Positions 54,610-64,000 of a DNA stretch of 64,000 nucleotides are shown here, piece after piece. Position numbers and translations under genes: made by a program. The notes beneath the pieces are model-generated. The model was not told where the DNA came from and made no database searches. It saw nothing but the letters and a program-made list of their open reading frames with translations. The stretch's first letter is position 1; every line of letters begins with the position of its first letter. Source of the stretch: Euglena gracilis (taxonomy: Eukaryota > Euglenida > Euglenophyceae > Euglenales); assembly GCA_039621445.1 (NCBI GenBank), contig CP154957.1, positions 1,358,504 to 1,422,503 of the forward strand, given 5' to 3'.

Positions 54610-57149
54610 TGCCAAAGGCTGGACCACCCCCCGCTGGAAAAAAGACTTCTCCGGCGCATTGCGCCCAGGCAAAAATTATGTTTTAATGTGTTGTTTTGTT
54701 CCCCCTCAAAATGGGCTTTTTGGCAGGTTTGGAAGTCAAAACAGTTCTACTAGCGAAGCAGACCCCCCCCTCATTCCCTCAACACTCCCCTCATCATTTT
54801 TTTTACAGGAGACATTGGTTGCTTCTTTGTTGGCCCACGGTGCCAGGAAGCTTATCCTTTAATCATCAATGTTTGTTACATTCTATCTGACCTTTTTTGG
54901 TTCGCATCAAACCTTCCCCCAAGGAACTGGTCATTTCGCAAGAAACTTGCAGGGTTCCCAATGTTGTTCATTCATTCATCATTTGATTGTTCACCTTTTT
55001 GGGGATGGGGGGATGATATTTGTTTACACTGGGCGAGACACCAACATTTTCTGTTTGCATCTCTCGAGAACTGCACGTCCTGGATTGCCAGAGTGTCTCT
55101 CCTTCCATCCCTGATGCCCTATGCAGTCCACTTTAGGCTGCTAAGGCATCGATGGTTTTCCTCAATCTCGAATCCCCAGCCAGTCTGCCACGGGGACCAC
55201 CCAACTGCCCAACACCCACAAGCCAGACAAGAATGATGGGAAACAAAATTCATGCGAAACCACCCAATTTTTCCGATGTTTTTTTTCCTGTCATTTTTTC
55301 CCGTCATCTTTCTTTCCCGTCATTTTTGTCGACAAGGATCCTAATTGGGGGGGGGTGTTGGTGTGGTTGATGCATCTCCACATGAACTTGAGTATCCACC
55401 TACGAAGTACAGTCTTTTCTGATTGAGTCTGAGTCTGAGAAACAGTCCTGCTTGGACTGTAGTTTGGTCACCTGAGGGTTCATTGGATAGGATTCTTTAT
55501 GATGAGGATGAAGAATATGGGGCATTGCTTCCACTTCGGCCTGCCGAAGTAAAGTACATCCAACTGTAAACCCCCCCCCTCATTTACTCGGGCGAAAAAA
55601 TAAAGAACTTTGTCTTTCTGAAAGTCTTTTTGCAAGGTCGCGCCAGTTCCAAAAAAGCCAGCCCAAATTTTGGATTCTTGGGGGGAGGCTGTCCAGGCAA
55701 GCACAACTCCACAAATGTTAAAACTATAGGAAAACTATATAAACTGTGGTGCAAAGTTGCTAAAAAAACGAATTGGGACCGCAAAATTTGAAAATTAATT
55801 ATGGGGGGGATACCATTTGGGGCTTTGATGGGGGTACCCACCAATACCATGTGCTTGTATATTTCCTAATATTTCCCCAAAAAAGGTGTGGCACATACAA
55901 GAACCCAATGAAAAAAGAAATGAAGGCGTTGGAGATCACCGGTGTGGGTGTACCGAAATCCCTCCCAGGGTTGGGGTGGGGCGGGGGGGGAGATTCTCCC
56001 CAACCCTTGGGGGGTGACCAAGTGGGGATCCTTGGATGACAGCTCGGACAAAGGATGGGACTAGTAAAGCGATTATATGGGTTACGTGGACTTTCGAAGG
56101 GGGTGGGGGGGGGGATATATGTGGGATCAATTGAATATTATTATACGATGGCAGGCCACCTAAGAATGGTCTTGTCGTGTTGGAGTGCTGAGGGGGGTGA
56201 GAGAATCCCAGGGGCCTGCAGGGGCGGTTGTGGGGGGGGTGTCATTGGATGACACGGACAGTGTCGAGGGGGCCCCGCCCTTAGGGGGCGGGTGCGCCGA
56301 AAGGGCACAGGGTGTCCTCGATCGGGTGCATGAGTTTACCTGCCAACGTAAATCGGGGAAAAAAGGGACCATTTGTCTGTTGACAGGTTTCTAAGCGATG
56401 GGCACGGGTCCTGCTTTGGGCGTGTGTTTCAATTTGGATTCTTGGGAGACCTTTTTATCATCCCTTGGACAAACAGTTCCAAATAACTGTTTGTGCTTAT
56501 AAACTTTTTTTAAAAAAACAGCTCTTCTAATAAAATTATTCTAAATAGTTCAAAATAAATAGTTCTTATGAATCATCCAAAGGGTCTCATGTGGTGCAAA
56601 TTTGCGAAAATATTACCCTTCAGTTCGATGAACTTTTCGACTGATGATACAACCACCACCCAAATATTGAAAGTTTCGAATTCCCCTAAAATATGGAACC
56701 GGATCCATGTTGGCAGATACCATTTGGGGCATTGATGAGGGTACCCCAATAACCTTTGTTGGGCCTTGAATACCAAGTGTGTTTTGCTTGTATATTTCCA
56801 CCAAAACCCAACCTTTTTCTGCACATAAAAAAAAGACGGAGGTGTTTCCATGATGAGAAATGAATAGCTCGAAGGTGTTTTTTTACAAAGAACATCCCCA
56901 AAACACACTCAAATATCACTTTTTTGATTTTTGTTGCAATCATGCTTGAAATTCGTGATTTATTGGGAGAACACACAACCACCTACCCTCCGAGGTTGGG
57001 GTGTGAGAATAGAGGGGGGGGATGGTCGAGCTATTCTCATACTCAAACCCTGTATTGTTCCTATTGGGTGACAAAGGGTTGGATCGCTTGGATCGGAACA
57101 GCTCGGACAGTTATGGTAGTCTTTTTAAACATGACTAAGTATATGAGTT
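54610..57149. other. Low-density region, nothing firmly recognised
   Basis: Hairpin remnant TCCGGCGCATTGCGCC at 54650. An acceptor-led frame ETLVASLLAHGARKLIL ends in TAA at about 54861. G runs lie near 55345, 55985 and 56105. Two related phrases (GATACCATTTGGGGC..TTGATG at 55808 and 56715) indicate a duplicated segment in opposite context. Confidence 0.35.
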
Positions 57150-57345
57150 AACGATTTATATTTTTCGTTACGATTATATTGTTACAATTATGTTATTGTC
57201 ACGATACATTATTTGTTACGATATATATTACATATTATACATATATATGCATATATGTTGATGTATTATTTTTTATATTATTGTATTATGCATTGTATTA
57301 TTGTATATGTATTATATATTATTGTATTATGTATTATGCAATTTT
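57150..57345. repeat. AT-rich microsatellite
   Basis: TATATTGTATTATGTATTA-type sequence for about 190 bp. Confidence 0.85.
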
Positions 57346-57729
57346 TTTTTAACGTTGGCTTTCAGCCCTAGAGATGGACGAAGGTGGTTCCCGGTGCTGC
57401 TGGTTTTTTGGCCTGTCCGCTTTGTGGACCTAGCGGATGGTGCTTTCACAGCCACTCATCCTTGCAGGCTTCCATCCTATGCCCACTGCGCCCTCAGCCC
57501 TCGCAGTTCCTCAAGTCTGGTTGGCGCTATGCACGGGGGGTCCGTGTTGCCAAACACCCCGTCTCGACCCCAGTTTACTCCGAGGGATTGCGAGGCCCCT
57601 CTTCCCCTCCCATCTGCCGCTGGTGCACGTAGCAGTGACGCCACGTTGGGGAACCGTCGCCAGTTGTCTCTCGATCGGCTCGATTTGGATTTGGTGTTGT
57701 GCTGTGTCTTACTGATATGTTATGCATGA
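57301..57729 (+). CDS. 142-codon open frame, doubtful
   Basis: From an ATG inside the AT repeat through GC-rich sequence (FSPRDGRRWFPVLLVFWPVR, SSLVGAMHGGSVLPNTP) to a stop at 57729. Two other frames are also open over the GC-rich part. No family. Confidence 0.2.
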   Translation: MYMYYILLYYVLCNFFLTLAFSPRDGRRWFPVLLVFWPVRFVDLADGAFTATHPCRLPSYAHCALSPRSSSSLVGAMHGGSVLPNTPSRPQFTPRDCEAPLPLPSAAGARSSDATLGNRRQLSLDRLDLDLVLCCVLLICYA

Positions 57730-58713
57730 TAACTTCCTGTGGGACTGTTTCAACACCTTCTGAGTCCTGGACCCTACCCCCAGGGAGGCAGCATGCCAGG
57801 TTCACATTCATTGCCTTTTCTAAGGGCACTCCCTGGAAAAATGGCAGGGTCCCAGTACAGGCCAAGCCCTCATTGTTAGTTGTCAAGGATTTTGATGCTG
57901 CCCTACTCTCCAGTTACAGGTACCCCCGGGGGGGGGGTTCCTGGTTGAGGTGGGCAGCGTGCTCAAGACTGATTAAACCCGCACCCCAGTTGCACCCCTC
58001 CCCACCTTAATTAATGATCAATGATTAACCCCCCACTCACAACCCCCCCTTGGACCCAACCATCAAACCAAGACTGAAAAAACCCCAAGAAGAAAAAACG
58101 ACCAAACAAAAGTCAAAACCACACAAAAAAATACACAGGTATGGTGGGCATTCCAACTCATGAGGTTTTGACAAAAACCCATAAAATTGCCCAAAATACC
58201 TTGTTTTAACCCCCATGGTGCAAAAATAGGGGGTATTTTTTGGCACGATGCAGCCTTGAGAATTTCTAAGTGATATCACCAAATACCTGTTTTTCGAGGA
58301 TGCCCACTGAAGAGCAGGTTCCAGAACAGTGTAGCGTGGCGAACAAATGTGTCATTGCTGGAGAAGAGAAAGATGAAAACTTTTTTTAGGAGCAGGTATG
58401 GTTCAAGGTTTGTAGCCTTCTAACCTCAGCAAGCAATGCTTTTCCCGAACTTTTCACAAAGATCAAGGAGTGTGTTTCCTTCCGGCGCATTTCATTGCGA
58501 TCATGCCAGTTTGGGGATCTCGATTCTGTTGCATACATTCCTCGCTCCTTGGGTGGAATATTTGCAAGTTCGATGTTTTTCAAGTTCGCCTTGCCCAGTC
58601 CGGTTCCACCCCAAGCTCAGCCCGCCCGGTCATTATGGCGGAACAGGAATCCTGGGAAATGAATGGGGGACCTTCCCACCCTCCCGCCCGTTCATACTTG
58701 TAGATTTTTTTTG
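57730..58713. other. Spacer, nothing recognised
   Basis: One G run (57925-57936) and a C-rich tract at 58030-58060. No gene is supported. Confidence 0.4.
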
Positions 58714-59090
58714 AGGTATAATTCTCTTTTGTTGAAGTGAATGCCATGAATTTTGTTGGCAACATTTTTGAGGTATAATTCTCTTTTGTTGAAGTGAATG
58801 CCATGAATTTTGTTGGCAACATTTTTGAGGTATAATTAATTCTCTTTTGTTGAAGTGAATGCCATGAATTTTGTTGGCAACATTTTGAGGTATGATTCTC
58901 TTTTGTTGAAGTGAATGCCATGAATTTTGTTGGCAACATTTTTGAGGTATAATTCTCTTTTGTTGAAGTGAATGCCATGAATTTTGTTGGCAACATTTTG
59001 AGGTATAATTCTCTTTTGTTGAAGTGAATGCCATGAATTTTGTTGGCAACATTTTTGAGGTATAATTCTCTTTTGCCAACTTGTTGAAGT
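58714..59090 (+). repeat. 57-bp tandem repeat, six copies plus a partial seventh
   Basis: Unit GAGGTATAATTCTCTTTTGT TGAAGTGAATGCCATGAATT TTGTTGGCAACATTTTT, starting at about 58714, 58769, 58825, 58886, 58942, 58998 and 59056. The minus reading (QQNSWHSLQQKRII) is an artefact of the repeat. Confidence 0.95.
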
Positions 59091-59746
59091 GAAAATGCCA
59101 TTGGTGGGTGGAGTTTCCCCACCCCCACCTCCCGTCGCCAGCCCGGGGACTCCCAACCCCCTGCTACGCCTTCTTGCTCCGGTCGCATTTCCGAAAAACT
59201 TTCCCCCCCACCCCTTCCCACATTTCCGTTTCTTTTTTTCTTCCTTCCAGTTTTCAGGTCAATCATTCCTTCGTTCATCGTCATTCCTTCGAAGACTTGA
59301 CCAACAAAGGAATTCCATGTTTTTTTTTATTTGGTGTGGACCACCCCCCTCCCGGCCGGGACCTGGTCGGTTCTGGGCATGGGTTCTGGCACGAAGCGCT
59401 GGAATACTTTGAAGATGCTCCTTCAAATGGCCTGTATTTTTTTTGGCATACCCACCATGGGGGGTTCCCATGTAGATTTTTTTTTTTAAGTTTGGTGACT
59501 GGGGGAGGGGGTGGGTGGGTGGGTGGGTGGGTGGGTCGGGACCGAGCCCCCCCCCCCCCCCCCGGGGACGTTGAATCCCCCGAGGGGGTGGTTGGATGGG
59601 TCCTGACCCCCTTCCCCCAGGTCCGTCCGCATCCGTCCCACGCTGGGCTGGGTGGGTCTTGAAACGACCTGGCAGGGACCCCAATGGGCAAGGGGGGTGA
59701 GGTGCGTGGTCCGGTGCACCCCCAATTGCACTCTCTCTCTCCGCAG
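59091..59746. repeat. C/G-rich sequence with (GGTG)n and a C run
   Basis: GGGTGGGTGGG tract at 59508-59540 and a C run at 59548-59563. Hairpin remnant GGCACGAAGCGCTGG near 59388. Confidence 0.5.
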
Positions 59747-59840
59747 GCTCGCACCATGCTGGCGAGCTGGGTCCGACCCCTGGAGCACCCGCCGGCTCGC
59801 TGGGGGCACGCTGGGGCACCTGCTTTACTCTTCCGACCTC
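59747..59840 (+). pseudogene. Kelch-like exon candidate
   Basis: After a strong pyrimidine-rich acceptor (CTCTCTCTCTCCGCAG) the frame reads MLASWVRPLEHPPARWGHAG. W...PPARWGHA matches the start of a kelch blade, where (P)PRxGH is conserved. The blade's GG is not reached before a C run. May belong with the kelch piece at 63200-63350 on the same strand. Confidence 0.4.
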
Positions 59841-59889
59841 GCCCCCCCCCCTGTGACACCCTGATTCTACTTTTTTGCATCAATTGCTG

Positions 59890-60292
59890 AAAGTCACACC
59901 TCCCCCCCCCTTGTCTAAGCACCACCCTTGTCTAAGCCCCCCCCCCCCCGGTTCTTACCCATCTTTTTAAAGGTCATCGTCACGGGGAGGTTTATTTTGT
60001 GTGCCTTTTTAAGGGAAATTTCTCAAAAATTCCGAAATTTCTGCAACTTCTGAGACCTGATTTGGTGAGGTATTGTTGATTTCTGCATCCAAATGTGTGT
60101 CAGTTCAACAGTGGACCTCCAAAATAAGGGGAATTTTTCCTTTTTGGCGCGAAGCGCCCGATTTTTTTTGCTGTCAAAATTTTCCCCCTTGTCTAAGCAC
60201 CACCCCCCTGGTTCTTACCCATATTTTGGCAAAATAGGCACCCCCCCCCGGTTCTTACCCATCTTTTCCGGTGCTTAGACAAGGGGGGGGGC
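59890..60292. mobile_element. CTTGTCTAAGC-family TIR element, copy B
   Basis: CCCCCCCCCTTGTCTAAGC and GCTTAGACAAGGGGGGGGG ends. The interior is inverse to copy A (37206-37602), with GTTCTTACCCATCTTTT at both ends and a perfect hairpin GGCGCGAAGCGCC at 60146-60158. Confidence 0.8.
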
Positions 60293-60303
60293 AATGGCGG
60301 GCC

Positions 60304-61338
60304 TTAGTTTTTTGGTTTGTTGCTGAATATTTCGGTGGATCCTCCCCGCAGCACCAACAATGGCCCAAACACGCAGGATTTTTCATGTCGAACAGAAAAT
60401 GATTTCAAACATTCCGGTTTTAGTTCCCAAAGAATGGGTTGGATAAAATAGCTGGGGGTTACGGGTTGTTCCACGTGGGTTGTGAGAAAAGGCCTTGGAC
60501 ATGGGCTGCAAAGGACGGGGCTGGGACAATTTGCACGGATCTCAAAAACCTCAAATGCGCAATCACCAGGCAACTTTCGACACCCTTTTGAAGCATAAAT
60601 GTTTTGCATTAGCGGCGTTGAGGTATTTTTGCCAGCAGCCATCTGGAATGAGCCATTGCGAAGAAAACGTACCGCCGTCAGCAGCACCAATCTGTTGAAG
60701 GCAGGGTTCCTTCGTCCTCCTCACCTGAAAAAATCCTGAATATCTGGGATTTGGGTTGTCTGTAGACTCAATGTTTGTCAGCAAACAATTTCACAAAATT
60801 TCAAACACCCAACCAATGAAAATTTCGCCTGTGAAATTCATTTCCATGCCACCATCAAACTTTTTGAAGAAAGTTTTTACAGATTTTTTTTTGGAAACCA
60901 TTTCACAAAGAAACTGCATTGCCATATGTGCAGCTGAAAGTGGTCGCATCAAAAAGCAAAAGATGGACTCAAAAACTTTTCTTTCCTGTCCTGTAAGGCC
61001 TTCAACATAATTCCAGGAAAAGGTTTTCTTCTTACCTTTTCGCCGGATTTATTTTTATTTAAAACTTGAACCTTTTGATCCGTGCCAGTGGTCCACACCC
61101 GATGTGTCTCTTGCACCCCGTGTCCAAGACCTTTCTCACACTCCTCAGGCCAAAGAACGGGTAAAAGAGCACACAGAGGTGTCCAGAGTGCACAGAGGCA
61201 CCCAGCAAGCAAAATGTTGAATTGTGTGCTTTGGGGCAAAGTTTGTCCGTTTGATCTGCCGCTGATGGGTTTGAAATTTTTCACAAATGGAAGATGCCTT
61301 CCAGTCAGGGGGGGGTTGTATATGAATGCCACACACAT
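60304..61338 (-). CDS. Four-exon gene model with short introns, unknown product
   Basis: Exons 61338-61036, 60985-60814, 60759-60567 and 60520-60304 keep one frame (885 nt, 294 aa). Introns are 50 nt (GTAAGA...GACAG), 54 nt (GTTGGG...CTACAG, with CTGAC upstream) and 46 nt (GTGATT...TCCCAG). The middle exons read convincingly: KVFESIFCFLMRPLSAAHMA, KKFDGGMEMNFTGEIF, GGTFSSQWLIPDGCWQKYLN. The first and last exons are less sure: the segment CCNTGTCCAAGRCCTTT occurs in both in opposite orientation (60478-60520 and 61105-61150), hinting at inserted inverted repeats. No family recognised. Confidence 0.42.
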
Positions 61339-61476
61339 GGTATGTATATACCATGTGTATTATATATACCATATATGTGGTGTATGTATGTTTATACCAT
61401 ATACATTATATATAACATATAATATATAATACATAAGATGTGATATAATGTATAACATACAATATATGATATATAT
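61339..61476. repeat. TATA microsatellite
   Basis: Irregular (TA)n and (CATA)n flanking the left end of the telomere-bearing element. Confidence 0.85.
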
Positions 61477-62001
61477 GGCAAGGCTAACTCACTGCCCCCC
61501 CCCCCCCCCCGGGGTCCCAGTGGTTGTACCTACCGGGGACTTCGGCCGCCCAGATGAAACTACTGGGGCCCCTCCATATTTTCCCAGGGAAATCCAGGCC
61601 CCGGCGAAAATTTTTTTCGAAGACGGAGTAGGTTTGGGGGTTAATTTTAGGAGTGGGGTCAGGGTTAAAGGTTAGGGTTAGGGTTAGGGTTATGGTCAGG
61701 GTTAGGATCAGGGTTAGGGTGCAGGTTAGGGGAAATCAGGCAGTTCGGCCGGATTTCGGCCGAATTTCCGAGACACTTTTCATAATGAATTTCGACCCAA
61801 TTTCGGTCTAACTTTTTTTCCTAAATCGTAACCCTAACCCTAATCCAAATCCTAACCCCAACCCTACCCCCTCAATTGATGGAAATACGGCAAATCACCA
61901 ACTCCAATTTTGGAGTTGGTGAAAGAACTTGGACCCCCACCCCCAGGTTAAACCACTGGGCCCTCCCCCCGGGGGGGGGGGGGCGGTGAGTTAGTCTTGC
62001 C
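61477..62001. mobile_element. TIR element carrying inverted telomere-like tracts
   Basis: Ends GGCAAGGCTAACTCACTGCC and, inverted, GGCAAGACTAACTCACCGCC (18 of 20 match), followed inside by long C and G runs and by CCCAGTGGTT / AACCACTGGG. The centre has (GGTTAG)n at about 61664-61722 and CCCTAACCCTAATCC at about 61826-61868, in inverse orientation. Both flanks are TA repeats, so a TA target duplication cannot be proved. Related copy at 15815-16110. Confidence 0.7.
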
Positions 62002-62030
62002 ATATATATAATATACAATATATAATATTA

Positions 62031-62441
62031 CCCCCCCCCTATGTCCAACGACCCCCCTATGTCCAATGACCCCCCCCCCCGGTCAGAGGACACCTTTTCG
62101 GAGGTTTGACCAAATTTTTGGTCCCAGCATGAAGCGCCAGGACGAAAAAATTTTTCCCAAAAATTGGCCAAAAAATTGGCCAAAATGCCATTTTGACACT
62201 TTTTGGACAAAAATTTGCCAAAATTGCCCAAAATTTTCGGCGCGAAGCGCCGGAAGGGAAAATTTGGGCATTTTTGGGTGGGTAGGGACCCGGGTACCCA
62301 CCAACTTTATTTTGACCCCATGTCCAACGACCACCCCCCCCCCCGGTCAGAGGACACCTTTTTGGTCACTACCCTATGTCCAACGACCCCCCCCCCCGGT
62401 CAGAGGACAGAGGTTACCGGTCATTGGACATAGGGGGGGGG
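62031..62441. mobile_element. GTCCAACGACC-family TIR element, most complete copy
   Basis: Left CCCCCCCTATGTCCAACGAC and right GGTCATTGGACATAGGGGGGG are inverse. The phrase GGTCAGAGGACACCTTTTTGG and the ATGTCCAACGACC ends are repeated internally. Perfect hairpin CGGCGCGAAGCGCCGG at 62238-62253. Other pieces: 40600, 41705, 43138, 46470. Confidence 0.75.
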
Positions 62442-62640
62442 TAACATATAATATATGTAATATATAATGTTTAATATATTAATATATTTTATACATAATA
62501 TGTAATGTGTAATACATTCTATTTTATGTATGATGTATAATATATAATATATAACATCTAACATATAACATATAAAATGTGTAATGTATAATATATATAA
62601 TATAATTCATAATATCCATATAATGTATAATATGAACCCC
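62442..62640. repeat. AT-rich microsatellite
   Basis: ATATAATATATAACAT-type sequence. Confidence 0.85.
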
Positions 62641-63199
62641 ATGCATTATTTGCAGGCCAACATTTGAAGGCATTTTTAAGGTTTTCAGGACTTTGAAGGT
62701 TGTTTTTTTTTTTTTTGGAAGACCAAGGGTAGTCCAGGCACTGAAAGGGGTCCAAAAAAGAAGTCCAAAACTCATTTTTTTTTTCGAGTTTAGGGGGATG
62801 GATAATGTTCCAGCGATGCTAGAATCAATTTTTTCTCCTGGAAAGTGGCCAAAATGGTTCGTATACATGTGGTAATCATATCTGAGGAGTTTTTTGGGGG
62901 GAGTTTTCGGCCTCAATTTGGGGGCCTTTGTGAAATAATCCCCTTCTGCAAATTTGAGGAATCTTCGAAATTGAATTCTGCAGTCATCTGCTTTCATTTG
63001 CCCTTGCCCTTGAGAAGAGCTTTTGATCAAAAACTTTGCAATTTTATTTTTGCTCGGTTGAAGAAAAAATTGCCAAAATGATTTTTTTTTAAAAAAGGGT
63101 TTCAAGGTTTTCTAAGGTATTCTAAGATGTCTTAAAAAATGATGCCTGATGAATCTTTACGTTCCAGAAGCAGCATCGCAAGATGTGAACTCTGTTGTG
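62641..63199. other. Spacer, nothing recognised
   Basis: 62770-62870 resembles the CTGGCACCCTTGGACCATCG interior of the hAT-type MITEs only vaguely. No gene is supported. Confidence 0.35.
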
Positions 63200-63350
63200 G
63201 CTCAGTCGGCCACGCCTGGCACGGCCTCCACCGGCTCAGCAGGGGCCCCGCCACAGCGCCGTGGTCTATGGCCACAGCATGCTGGTGTTCGGCGGGCGGA
63301 GGGAAGTGAGTTGAACAACGACGTGGTGCTCTTTGACCTGCAGCCGCCCG
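63200..63350 (+). pseudogene. Kelch-repeat fragment with frameshift
   Basis: 63246-63296 reads PRHSAVVYGHSMLVFGG, a nearly ideal kelch blade start (PRxxHSxxxxxxxxxFGG). The next canonical part, NNDVVLFDLQ (63314 on), is in another frame; a one-base change around 63297 would connect them. The kelch beta-propeller mediates protein binding. A donor-like GAA|GTGAGT lies at 63306. Most likely a decayed or fragmentary kelch gene. Confidence 0.6.
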
Positions 63351-63359
63351 CTGCGCATT

Positions 63360-64000
63360 GCAAAGGCATATGCGCACGTTGGCTTTTTGGAGATAAAAGT
63401 TTCAGAGGGAAACTTACACCCGCGATTCTCCCCCGCAATTTCCTGCAGTTTCCCGGAATTTTTTTTCCATTTCCATTTCCGCATTTTTTCAAATAAAATT
63501 GAAAGGATTCAATGAGTTACGGCCATTCCACGGATGATTCACAAGGCAGGGGTGGAGCTTTTTTTCCCGCATTCGCTTGCCTTTTCTCCCAATTTTGGCA
63601 ATTCGATCAATTTTGACATTTTTTTTGTATTATTTTTGTTCCTACTTGGATATAATTTCAGTTCAACAAAATTATTCTTGCATTTGGACCATATTTTTCC
63701 CAAAGTCCAAGTTTTTATCAATTTTTGCCAAAATTTTGATTTTTTTTGCTTATAAATTCCATATTTTTTTGAAATAAGCATGCTCAGAAAGCTTACAAAA
63801 ATCATTTTCCCGATTTTTTTTTGTTGGAAAATTTTTTAGAATGACACCTCAAAACGTCTGCCAACGTTGTACAACAAAAAATAAATAGATGAAGTTTGAA
63901 GCCCACTCAAGCAGCCCGCAGTTTCCCCAAGACCGATAAGTTTAATGTTCCCGTGCTATTGTTGTCGATCGATTGCTTTTCTTATTGTATGCACACTCAC
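63360..64000. other. AT-rich right end, no supported gene
   Basis: Long T-rich tracts (for example 63610-63640 and 63730-63775), with only short open frames. Confidence 0.45.

Noticed and set aside
58714-59090. Basic protein of repeated NSWHSLQQKRI units on the minus strand
   Set aside because: Frames shift between units because lengths vary from 55 to 61 bp, so it is a minisatellite artefact.

Overview
This is eukaryotic nuclear DNA, and nothing in it looks bacterial. Evidence: very short GT-AG introns (44-56 nt) in the three best gene models, long intergenic stretches packed with transposons and minisatellites, TTAGGG-type telomere-like tracts, AT-rich microsatellites, and a degraded non-LTR retrotransposon family. 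No rRNA, complete tRNA, operon or CRISPR is visible. The sequence fits a repeat-rich protist or alga; I cannot name the lineage. A striking property is the number of homopolymer G and C runs (up to 50 C at 24785-24834), many of them forming the ends of interspersed repeats.

Genes are few. The best supported host gene is a three-exon, four-helix membrane protein at 36066-35170 (minus), resembling the EXPERA/TMEM97 family. Two further short-intron models are proposed: 1652-2591 (plus, four exons) and 61338-60304 (minus, four exons), both of unknown function. A 468-codon open frame runs off the left edge (1404-1, minus) and may belong to a retroelement polyprotein. Exon-sized islands with recognisable family signatures lie isolated in repeats: an Old Yellow Enzyme C-terminal piece (43530-43635) and kelch pieces (59747-59840, 63200-63350). 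Several other proline-rich, lysine-rich or hydrophobic open frames are listed at low confidence.

Mobile DNA dominates. Pieces of one R2-like (restriction-like endonuclease, RLE) LINE family are scattered over 14.7-15.7 kb and 36.1-41.2 kb: a 2A-like peptide N-terminus, a C2H2 zinc-finger N-terminus, a reverse transcriptase core, and a long C-terminal half with CCHC-like and RPAD-type nuclease motifs. That C-terminal copy is itself interrupted by a 458-bp terminal-inverted-repeat (TIR) element with a 3-bp target duplication. A hAT-like element (21757-22803) with 8-bp target duplication and subterminal repeats carries a SAM-like open frame. A hAT-type MITE of about 320 bp is present four times. 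Two large tandem arrays (16.4-21.7 kb, unit 1.53 kb; 23.6-29.3 kb, unit 1.48-1.88 kb) fill the middle of the window.

Two themes run through the repeats. Very stable hairpins (cores GCGAAGC/GCAAAGC, and C-TTCG-G tetraloops) recur inside otherwise unrelated repeat families, and several families end in poly-C/poly-G inverted termini. The window also holds large palindromes, including a perfect 48-bp inverted repeat with a single-base spacer at 33939-34035.
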